Shown: positions 1 through 5,482 of the stretch, piece after piece
Numbering within the stretch: position 1 is the stretch's first letter
Layout of the letters: every line of letters starts with the position of its first letter
Assembly (NCBI GenBank): GCA_003516765.1
Contig: DPCD01000027.1
Coordinates: forward strand, 1-9,326
From: Clostridiales bacterium
GTDB lineage: Bacteria; Bacillota; Clostridia; Oscillospirales; Oscillospiraceae
Reading direction: 5' to 3'
DNA: 9,326 nt
Program-made: the position numbers and the translations under genes
The notes under the pieces: generated by a model
The model's database searches: none
What the model was told of the DNA's origin: nothing
The model's input: the letters and a program-made list of their open reading frames with translations, nothing else

Positions 1-2
1 CC

Positions 3-91
3 GGCGGCTGCGCCGCCTCCGTGTCCCTGCGCATTTTCTTTTGGCTCTGCCAAAAGCTGCGACGCCATGCATCGCGCCATCTTACGATGGC
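3..91. repeat. Cluster of three short hairpins at the left edge
   Basis: Three compact inverted repeats lie almost end to end: GGCGGC/GCCGCC at 3-8 and 12-17 (3-base loop), CTTTTGGC/GCCAAAAG at 38-45 and 49-56 (3-base loop), and GCCATC/GATGGC at 76-81 and 86-91 (4-base loop). None is followed by a T-run, so they are not ordinary terminators. The short-loop style and the AAAAGCT string at 52-58 recur in the hairpins at the right edge of the window. They are best read as intergenic palindromic repeats of unknown role. The window starts inside or next to the cluster, so its full extent is not visible. Confidence 0.6.
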
Positions 92-240
92 AAAATGCTT
101 GTGATCGAACCCGCCTTCCGTGGCTTGGAGGATACGGCGTTCTACCGATGAACGAACCCTGCATAGTTTGCTTTGTTATCATACCATCTGCGGCGGAAAA
201 TTGCAACCGTTTTTTGTCGCAGGATTTCCGGCACAAAAAA
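92..240. other. Intergenic stretch with no recognised gene
   Basis: Nothing here supports a gene. A + strand frame is open from base 2 to a TGA at 149-151, but its first part is a translation of the hairpins and no start has a ribosome site. The longer frame that begins at 67 is only the upstream extension of the amidohydrolase frame; that gene starts at 304. Confidence 0.5.
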
Positions 241-271
241 TTGCCGCAAACGCGCGAAGCTGTGATAGAAT
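241..271 (+). promoter_or_regulatory. Putative sigma-A promoter of the amidohydrolase gene
   Basis: A -10 element TAGAAT (266-271, one mismatch to TATAAT) is preceded by TG one base upstream (263-264), which makes an extended -10. The best -35 is a poor TTGCCG at 241-246 with a long 19-base spacer, so recognition would rest mainly on the extended -10. The -10 is 32 bases upstream of the start codon at 304. Confidence 0.5.
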
Positions 272-303
272 GGTCTCATAGACTTGAAAAGCAGGTGACA
301 GCG

Positions 304-1590
304 ATGAAATATGCACTCACAAACGGCGTGATTCTCGACGGCTCGAAGGACATGCAGCCGCAGCGCGGGAAAACGGTTCTGACAGACGGCGAAATAATTA
401 CTGCCATCGTACAGGATGACGCGGACCTGAACGGCTATACAGTGATCGATCTTCAAAACCGGTATCTGATGCCGGGTCTGATTAACATGCACGTGCATCT
501 GGCGGGCAACGGCAAGCCGCAGAAAAAGCAGCGCGACAATGAAGCGCTCGTCAAAAAAATCATGGCAAGCGGGCTGACGCGCGCCGTCGCCTACCGCATG
601 GTGGCTGGCTTTGCAAAGCTGGAGCTGCTCAGCGGCGTGACGACCATCCGCACCGTTGGCGGTCTCGGCAGCTTCGACACGCGGCTGCGCGACGAAATTG
701 CCGCAGGATGCCGGGTCGGTCCCCGGATTCTCGCCGCGAATCAGGGCATTTCCGTCCCCGGCGGGCACATGGCAGGCTCGGTCGCCGTGGCAGCGCACTC
801 GAATGAGGAGGCGCTGCAGGTGCTGGCGCAGGCGGAGTCGGAAGGCGTGGACCTGGTGAAGCTGATGATCACCGGCGGCGTGCTGGACGCAAAGGAAAAG
901 GGCGTGCCAGGTGAGCTGAAAATGCCGCCAGAGATGGTCAAAGCCGTCTGCGATAAGGCGCATGCGGACGGCTACACGGTCGCCGCGCACGTCGAATCGC
1001 CCGAAGGCGTGAAAGTTGCGCTGCAAAACGGCGTCGACTCCATCGAGCACGGCGCAAAGCCGGACGATGAAATGATCGAGCTGTTCAAACGCCGCGGTGC
1101 GTTTCTCTGCACGACGCTCTCGCCCGCGCTTCCCTATGCGCTGTTTGACCGCAGCGTCTCCAATGCCTCCGAGGTCGAGCAGTACAACGGCAACGTCGTC
1201 TTTGAAGGCATCATCGAGTGCGCGAAGGCGGCGCTGGCAAACGGCATTCCGGTCGTCCTCGGAAACGACGTCGGCTGCCCATGGATCACGCAGTACGATT
1301 TCTGGCGGGAGCTGTTCTATTTCCACAAATATACCGGCGTCTGCAACGCCTTCGCGCTCTACACCGCGACAAAAAACGCCGCGCAGCTTGCCGGACTCGG
1401 CGATGTGACGGGTGCGGTTGCGCCGGGACTCTGCGCCGACCTGATTGTCACAAAGGACAATCCCCTTGTCGATCTGCGTGCGCTGCGCCATGTTGAGCTG
1501 GTGATGGCAAATGGTCGCCTGTTCGACCAGCCGAAATTCAAAACCAACCCCATCGTCGCTCAGCAGCTCGACCGCTATCTCACCGAATAA
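304..1590 (+). CDS. Metal-dependent amidohydrolase family protein (imidazolonepropionase/prolidase-like)
   Basis: This is a 428-residue cytoplasmic hydrolase of the amidohydrolase superfamily, in the group that includes HutI and the amidohydrolase-type prolidases. These enzymes cleave amide bonds of small cyclic or dipeptide-like substrates at a metal centre. ATG at 304 is chosen because AGGTG (293-297) lies six bases upstream and the protein then begins with the usual small beta-sandwich, followed by the barrel. Visible metal-site residues are the H-x-H pair His63/His65 (NMHVH), Lys186 (VDLVKLM, the likely carboxylated lysine), His229 (VAAHVES), His249 (SIEHG) and Asp322 (LGNDVG), so the site appears complete. 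The C-terminus (A-P-G-L-C-A-D-L-I-V) returns to the sandwich as usual. The gene stands alone between its own promoter and a shared terminator. Substrate cannot be read from sequence: no hut genes lie nearby, so a histidine-degradation role is not supported. Confidence 0.9.
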   Translation: MKYALTNGVILDGSKDMQPQRGKTVLTDGEIITAIVQDDADLNGYTVIDLQNRYLMPGLINMHVHLAGNGKPQKKQRDNEALVKKIMASGLTRAVAYRMVAGFAKLELLSGVTTIRTVGGLGSFDTRLRDEIAAGCRVGPRILAANQGISVPGGHMAGSVAVAAHSNEEALQVLAQAESEGVDLVKLMITGGVLDAKEKGVPGELKMPPEMVKAVCDKAHADGYTVAAHVESPEGVKVALQNGVDSIEHGAKPDDEMIELFKRRGAFLCTTLSPALPYALFDRSVSNASEVEQYNGNVVFEGIIECAKAALANGIPVVLGNDVGCPWITQYDFWRELFYFHKYTGVCNAFALYTATKNAAQLAGLGDVTGAVAPGLCADLIVTKDNPLVDLRALRHVELVMANGRLFDQPKFKTNPIVAQQLDRYLTE

Positions 1591-1603
1591 AACACTTGCA
1601 CAA

Positions 1604-1635
1604 AAAGGACCACCCCGTGACAGGGATGGTCCTTT
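1604..1635. terminator. Bidirectional intrinsic terminator between the amidohydrolase and htrA
   Basis: A 13-position stem (1604-1616 with 1623-1635, one C/A mismatch) closes a 6-base loop. Read leftward it is followed by five T residues (complement of 1602-1606), a good terminator for htrA, whose stop codon lies only three bases before the stem. Read rightward the T-tract is weaker (TTTGGTTTATTT), so it probably serves the amidohydrolase less efficiently. Confidence 0.85.
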
Positions 1636-1638
1636 GGT

Positions 1639-3030
1639 TTATTTGCCGGTTGCCTGATCGACCAGGGTTACAGTGACTTCATAGTATGCGCCGCTGCGGT
1701 AGATGGTAAGCGTCACCTCGTCGCCCGCTGCATACTGGTTTTTGATGGTGTTCAGGTCGTCAATCGAGGAGATGACCTCGCCGTTGATTGCTGTTACGAT
1801 ATCGCCCTCGCGGATGCCCTTCGCCTTGGCGTCGCTTCCGTCGTTCACGGATGTGACATACACGCCGTCCGGCAGACGGTAATAGGCACGGTAATAGGTC
1901 GGAAGAGAGTCTCCCGAAATGCCGATGGCAGGTCTGCCGGCGACATAGCCGTTTTCAATCAGCTCGTCAATGATCGGCTTTGCAACGGAAATTGGAATGG
2001 CGAAGCCGAGCCCCTCGACCGTTGCCGATGCGGCGTAGTACGAGCTCATTTTCACCGTATTGATGCCGATGACCTGCCCGTAGCAGTTGATGAGCGGTCC
2101 GCCGGAGTTGCCGTTATTGAGCGCGGCGTTCGTCTGGATCAGCGTCATGGTCCGGTCGCCCACGGTGAGGTCGCGGTTGATGGCGGAGATAATGCCGTTT
2201 GTCATGGTGCCGCGCAGCTGCACGCCCAGGGGGTCGCCGATGGCGACGACGCTGTCTCCCACGCGCAGCTTCGAAGAATCTCCGAACTCTGCCGCCTGGA
2301 GCCCCCGCGCGTCGATCTTGAGGACGGCAAGGTCGCTCATTTCGTCGCTGCCGACGAGCGCCGCTTCAAACTCGCGGTTGTCGTTCGTGAGGACGGAGAT
2401 GACCAGCGCGCCGCTGATGACGTGGTGGTTTGTGATGACATAGCCGTCGGGGGACATGATAATGCCCGTGCCGCTGGACGTTCCGCTCGAGGTCATGGAG
2501 GAAATCGAGACGACGCTGTCAATGACGCGGCTGTAGATATCCTGCAAACACAGCGCGCCCTCTTCGTCGGAGAAGGTCGTGTCGGAGCTCAGCGGAGCGG
2601 AGACGATGTTGAGCTTCGTGCCGGAGCCGACATACGCGCCGGATTCCGGTTTGCTCGCCGGCGCACCGGACTGTGATGCATCGGTATTCGACGCTGCGGC
2701 TTCCGGCAGCGGCTCCTGCTTATCCTCCGGCGCGCTGAGCGTCTGCTCAGGTGTTCTCGTCCGGTCGGTCATGGAGAGGGTGAAGCCGTCTTTGGTTTTT
2801 TCCAGCCGCACACCGACGTTTCGGATCAGGTACAACGCACCGAAGCTGATTACCAGCACCAGCAAAACCGCCAGCACACCCTTGAACCAGCCGCTTTTCC
2901 GGCGAGGGCTTCGGCTTCCCATCGGGGTCGGCTGCTCACGCTGGGTCTGGTAGACGTTCGTCTGATCGCGCCAGCTCTGGTCGTGCGAACCATCGTTCTG
3001 ATAATATCCGTTATTTTGTTCGTATCCCAT
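1639..3030 (-). CDS. htrA: HtrA/DegP-like membrane-anchored serine protease with PDZ domain
   Basis: This is a 463-residue trypsin-like protease that would degrade or refold damaged proteins outside the membrane. Residues 1-48 form a Gln/Asn/Tyr-rich cytoplasmic tail ending in a basic patch. One membrane segment follows (about 51-69), then a Pro/Ser/Ala-rich linker to about residue 150. The protease domain has the triad His203 (TNHHV), Asp233 (MSDLAVLKI) and Ser309 (GNSGGPL). A single PDZ domain covers about 365-458, with the typical GIREGDIVTAINGE segment. Length and order match the Gram-positive HtrA family. The start is supported by AGAAGGTG (3038-3045) seven bases upstream. The gene lies 116 bases downstream of the sensor kinase, on the same strand, with its own promoter and no clear terminator between them. 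Both read-through from the kinase operon and independent induction are possible. Gene symbol follows the family; htrB or degP-type naming would be equally fair. Confidence 0.95.
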   Translation of the reverse strand: MGYEQNNGYYQNDGSHDQSWRDQTNVYQTQREQPTPMGSRSPRRKSGWFKGVLAVLLVLVISFGALYLIRNVGVRLEKTKDGFTLSMTDRTRTPEQTLSAPEDKQEPLPEAAASNTDASQSGAPASKPESGAYVGSGTKLNIVSAPLSSDTTFSDEEGALCLQDIYSRVIDSVVSISSMTSSGTSSGTGIIMSPDGYVITNHHVISGALVISVLTNDNREFEAALVGSDEMSDLAVLKIDARGLQAAEFGDSSKLRVGDSVVAIGDPLGVQLRGTMTNGIISAINRDLTVGDRTMTLIQTNAALNNGNSGGPLINCYGQVIGINTVKMSSYYAASATVEGLGFAIPISVAKPIIDELIENGYVAGRPAIGISGDSLPTYYRAYYRLPDGVYVTSVNDGSDAKAKGIREGDIVTAINGEVISSIDDLNTIKNQYAAGDEVTLTIYRSGAYYEVTVTLVDQATGK

Positions 3031-3064
3031 ACGCGGGCACCTTCTTTGCTGCTTCTATAGTCTC

Positions 3065-3070
3065 AGTATA
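3065..3070 (-). promoter_or_regulatory. -10 element of the htrA promoter
   Basis: On the - strand TATACT (one mismatch to TATAAT) lies about 35 bases upstream of the htrA start codon. There is no good -35 hexamer at 17 bases; that position reads AACATT. This is what one expects of an activator-dependent promoter, and a direct-repeat box sits just upstream. Confidence 0.55.
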
Positions 3071-3090
3071 TCCGGTTTCGCGGGAAGAAT

Positions 3091-3107
3091 GTTGAATAGT
3101 TTGTAAA
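3091..3107 (-). promoter_or_regulatory. Putative response-regulator box upstream of htrA
   Basis: On the - strand two hexamers, TTTACA and TTCAAC, are separated by five bases, giving the 11-base periodicity typical of OmpR-family dimer sites such as the Bacillus PhoP box. The proximal hexamer is 20 bases from the -10 and would cover the -35 region. The same arrangement occurs before the response regulator gene (5351-5367); 13 of 20 aligned bases are identical between the two sites. A separate 6-base inverted repeat TTTGTA/TACAAA (3100-3113) overlaps this box. Confidence 0.5.
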
Positions 3108-3146
3108 TACAAATCTTACACTTTTTGAACATTTTCGGCGGCTGCC

Positions 3147-4580
3147 TCAGCGCACCACGGGCAGCGTGAAGCAGAACTCCGTCACGCCGTTTTCGCTCGT
3201 CGCCCAGATTTCGCCGCCGTGCGCACCGACAATTGTTTTGGCGATGTAAAGTCCGAGTCCCCAGCCTTCACGGTCGGCAGAACGTGCCTTGTCCGCCTTG
3301 TGGAAGCGGTCGAACAGCAGCGGAAGCTCCTCCGCCGGTATGGTCTGACCGGTATTGCGGACGCGAAGGCGCGCCTTCTGCCCGTCCTGCTCGAGCACCA
3401 GAGCGAGGCTGCCGCCCACGGGGCAGAACTTGATGGCGTTATCCAACAGGTTGTAGATCACCTGCGTGATGGCGTCGCGGTCCGCCTTCGTCCAGACCGG
3501 TTTTTCCGGCAGATCGACGCTGACCTGCAGCGCGCGGGCGTTGATCTTCTGCTCAAAGGTGATTAACACGTCGCTCATTGCCTCGCCGAGATCGAAGCGC
3601 GACTTGCGCGACTCGTCCAGTCCCTGCGCCTGAATACGGCTCAAATCCAGCATGCTGCGCACCAGGCGCGACAGACGCCGGACCTCGCTGGAAACAATCT
3701 GCAGGTAGTGCTTCTCGGTTTCCTTCGGAATCGTGCCGTCGAGGATGCCGTCGACATAGCCGCCGATGGTCGTCATGGGCGTTTTCAGCTCATGCGACAC
3801 GTTCGCGATGAACTCCTGCCGGCGCTGCTCGGACTGCTCCAGAGAATCCGCCATCGTGTTGAACGCCAGCGCCAGATCGTTGACCTCGCGCGTGTTGCTC
3901 TTTGTCTGCTCGGCGCGGAGCTTGGTCTCGCCGTAGCCGAAGCGGCGCGCCACATCTGCCATCTGACCGAGGGGGCGCACCAGAGAGCGCGACAAAAATG
4001 TCGCTGCCACCAGCGCCAGACCCAGCGCGCCGATTGCCGTGTAGATGAAGAACGTGCTGCTGCGCAGCATATAATCCGTCGTCTGGTTCATCGGCGCGGT
4101 CACAACGACGAAGCCCACCAGATTGCCGGTCTGATCGTTCACAACCGCCTGCCCGGCAAGAAAACGCGCGTCATCATAGATATCGGCAAGATGCACGTTT
4201 TTTTCATAGTACACACCCTCGCGCAGCATTTCGCGCCGGTAACTCTCCGGCACCTGCTTTCCCACATGGTCGCAGGTCAGGCTGTCGCATGAGCAGATCA
4301 CCACGTATCCGTCTTCGTCGCAGATCATCGCGCCGACCTCTCCGACCTCGGAGAACAGCGACAGACCGATCTGGAAATTCCAGTTGCTCTCCAGCTCGCC
4401 CGCCGAGTCATATGCCTCGGCAAGATCGGCAAGCGCCGAAGCATCCGCGCTCAGGCTTTTGTGTTTTTCGGATTCCACCCAGCTCATCATCAGAAACCGG
4501 AACGCCACGCCGGTAATGAGCAGGCACAGCATTAAAAGCGCCGCGATCATCGAAAAGAGCCGGGAGAAGGTTGTTTTCAT
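3147..4580 (-). CDS. Membrane sensor histidine kinase (HAMP, HisKA, HATPase_c)
   Basis: This 477-residue kinase senses a signal outside the membrane and phosphorylates the adjacent response regulator. The order is: membrane segment 1 (about 10-32), an external domain (about 33-173), membrane segment 2 (about 174-196), a HAMP linker (about 197-249), the phosphoacceptor helix with His263 in VSHELKTPM, and the ATP-binding domain with the N box (QVIYNLLDNAIKF, 373-385), a G1-like NTG (409-411) and the G2 box GWGLGLYIAK (439-448). All elements for activity are present. The G1 Asp is replaced by Asn, as I recall for several Gram-positive kinases of this type. The external domain is unusual in having four cysteines and a histidine close together (C87, C96, C98, C103, H105). 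Its ATG overlaps the regulator stop as ATGA, so the two are translationally coupled. The stimulus is unknown; envelope or secretion stress is inferred from htrA next door. Confidence 0.95.
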   Translation of the reverse strand: MKTTFSRLFSMIAALLMLCLLITGVAFRFLMMSWVESEKHKSLSADASALADLAEAYDSAGELESNWNFQIGLSLFSEVGEVGAMICDEDGYVVICSCDSLTCDHVGKQVPESYRREMLREGVYYEKNVHLADIYDDARFLAGQAVVNDQTGNLVGFVVVTAPMNQTTDYMLRSSTFFIYTAIGALGLALVAATFLSRSLVRPLGQMADVARRFGYGETKLRAEQTKSNTREVNDLALAFNTMADSLEQSEQRRQEFIANVSHELKTPMTTIGGYVDGILDGTIPKETEKHYLQIVSSEVRRLSRLVRSMLDLSRIQAQGLDESRKSRFDLGEAMSDVLITFEQKINARALQVSVDLPEKPVWTKADRDAITQVIYNLLDNAIKFCPVGGSLALVLEQDGQKARLRVRNTGQTIPAEELPLLFDRFHKADKARSADREGWGLGLYIAKTIVGAHGGEIWATSENGVTEFCFTLPVVR

Positions 4581-5272
4581 TGCTGCACGACCTCGAACTT
4601 ATATCCGACGCCCCAGACCGTCTTGAGGCTCCACTGGTCCGACACGCCTTCAAGCTTCTCGCGAAGCCGCTTGATATGCACGTCGACGGTGCGGCTGTCG
4701 CCGAAATAGTCAAAGCCCCAGACCTCGTCGAGCAGCTGGTTTCTCGTATAGACCCGATTGGGAGAGGACGCCAGATGGTACAAAAGCTCCATCTCCTTGG
4801 GCGGCGTCTCGACGCGCTTGCCGTCGACCACCAGTTCGAACGAATCCAGGTCAATGACCAGCTTGTCGAAGACCAGACGGCGCGGCTTTTCCTTGCCGTT
4901 TTCTCCTTCTCCGGCGCGGCGCAGGACCGCCTCAATGCGCGCGAGCACCTCCTTCATCTCGAAGGGCTTGGTGATATAGTCGTCCGCGCCCTGCTTGAGC
5001 CCCGCGACCTTGTCGATGGTCTCGCCCTTTGCCGTGAGCATGATCACGGGCGTCTTGCCATCCTGCCGGATGGCGCGCAGCACGCCCCAGCCGTCCAAAA
5101 CCGGCAGCATCAGGTCCAGCAGCACCAGATCGGGCTTAAGCCTTCTGTAAAGCTCCACGCCCTTTCCGCCGTCGTCGGCGATGTTGACGGTATAGCCTTC
5201 CTTTTCCAGATACAGGCGCAGAAGCTCTGAAATATTCTGATCGTCCTCCACCACAAGAATGGTCTTTGCCAT
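4577..5272 (-). CDS. OmpR/PhoB-family response regulator
   Basis: This 231-residue DNA-binding regulator is the partner of the overlapping sensor kinase. The receiver domain (1-118) has the acidic pair Asp10/Asp11, the phosphoacceptor Asp53 (LVLLDLMLP), Thr80 and Lys102 (TKPF). After a charged linker (about 119-131) the winged-helix domain (about 132-231) shows the typical recognition region DSRTVDVHIKRLREKL and the terminal VWGVGYKFE. ATG at 5272 is preferred over the upstream in-frame ATG at 5311 because AAGGAGG (5281-5287) sits eight bases before it and the receiver fold begins exactly at MAKTILVVEDD. It is the first gene of the regulator-kinase operon. The promoter carries the same direct-repeat box as htrA, suggesting that it regulates itself. 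Within the family it could be named CssR-, CiaR- or PhoP-like, but sequence alone does not decide this, so no symbol is given. Confidence 0.95.
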   Translation of the reverse strand: MAKTILVVEDDQNISELLRLYLEKEGYTVNIADDGGKGVELYRRLKPDLVLLDLMLPVLDGWGVLRAIRQDGKTPVIMLTAKGETIDKVAGLKQGADDYITKPFEMKEVLARIEAVLRRAGEGENGKEKPRRLVFDKLVIDLDSFELVVDGKRVETPPKEMELLYHLASSPNRVYTRNQLLDEVWGFDYFGDSRTVDVHIKRLREKLEGVSDQWSLKTVWGVGYKFEVVQQ

Positions 5273-5325
5273 GGTGTCGTCCTCCTTGTTCTCTTTCGTT
5301 CTTTGTTTCATGAAAATATGACTTT

Positions 5326-5331
5326 ATTATA
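5326..5331 (-). promoter_or_regulatory. -10 element of the regulator-kinase operon
   Basis: A perfect TATAAT on the - strand lies 53 bases before the regulator start codon, giving a leader of roughly 45 bases. The 17-base position upstream reads CACGCA, a poor -35, so help from an activator bound at the neighbouring repeat box is plausible. Confidence 0.65.
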
Positions 5332-5350
5332 TCCCATTGCCCGGTGTTTG

Positions 5351-5367
5351 CGTGAACTTTTTGTAAA
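5351..5367 (-). promoter_or_regulatory. Putative autoregulatory box of the response regulator
   Basis: On the - strand TTTACA and TTCACG are separated by five bases (AAAAG), an 11-base direct repeat. The proximal hexamer is 19 bases upstream of the -10. Sequence, spacing and position match the site before htrA (3091-3107). OmpR-family regulators commonly bind such tandem hexamers. That the neighbouring regulator is the protein that binds is inference. Confidence 0.5.
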
Positions 5368-5413
5368 AGCTGGCAGGCTTTCGGGATTTCTGCGGCAATT
5401 TCGTTTTTTCCGG

Positions 5414-5442
5414 TTTCCGAACGGCGCATTTTGTGATATGAT
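5414..5442 (+). promoter_or_regulatory. Putative promoter of the GH3-like gene
   Basis: A -10 TATGAT (5437-5442) with an upstream TG (5434-5435) forms an extended -10. TTTCCG at 5414-5419 is a weak -35 at the ideal 17-base spacing. It faces away from the regulator promoter within the same 210-base intergenic region, and the -10 lies 40 bases before the start codon at 5483. Confidence 0.55.
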
Positions 5443-5482
5443 AGCTTTACGAAATTTACATTACTGTCGATGGGAGATTGCC

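Noticed and set aside
2..151. Possible C-terminal tail of an upstream + strand gene ending at TGA 149-151
   Set aside because: Most of the frame translates the hairpins, and the last 18 codons alone are too short to recognise; upstream sequence would be needed.
67..303. N-terminal extension of the amidohydrolase to an ATG at 67
   Set aside because: There is no ribosome site at 67, the extra 79 residues match nothing in the family, and both an extended -10 and a good ribosome site precede the ATG at 304.
142..1491. 449-codon open frame on the - strand opposite the amidohydrolase
   Set aside because: It is fully antisense to a gene with complete metal-site motifs, its product is Arg/His/Val-rich without a recognisable domain, and it is explained by GC-rich third positions of the real gene.
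3108..3146. Terminator between the kinase gene and htrA
   Set aside because: The only inverted repeat there is a 6-base AT-rich TTTGTA/TACAAA overlapping the promoter box, with no T-run after it.
4700..5272. Hint of a CRISPR, integrase or phage system in the window
   Set aside because: No regularly spaced direct repeats, cas-like motifs, integrase motifs or tRNA attachment site were seen anywhere in the window.
5303..5482. GH3 start at 5303 giving 60 more residues
   Set aside because: This extension would run through the divergent promoter region and has no ribosome site; ATG 5483 has GGGAG at the right distance and begins at the domain.
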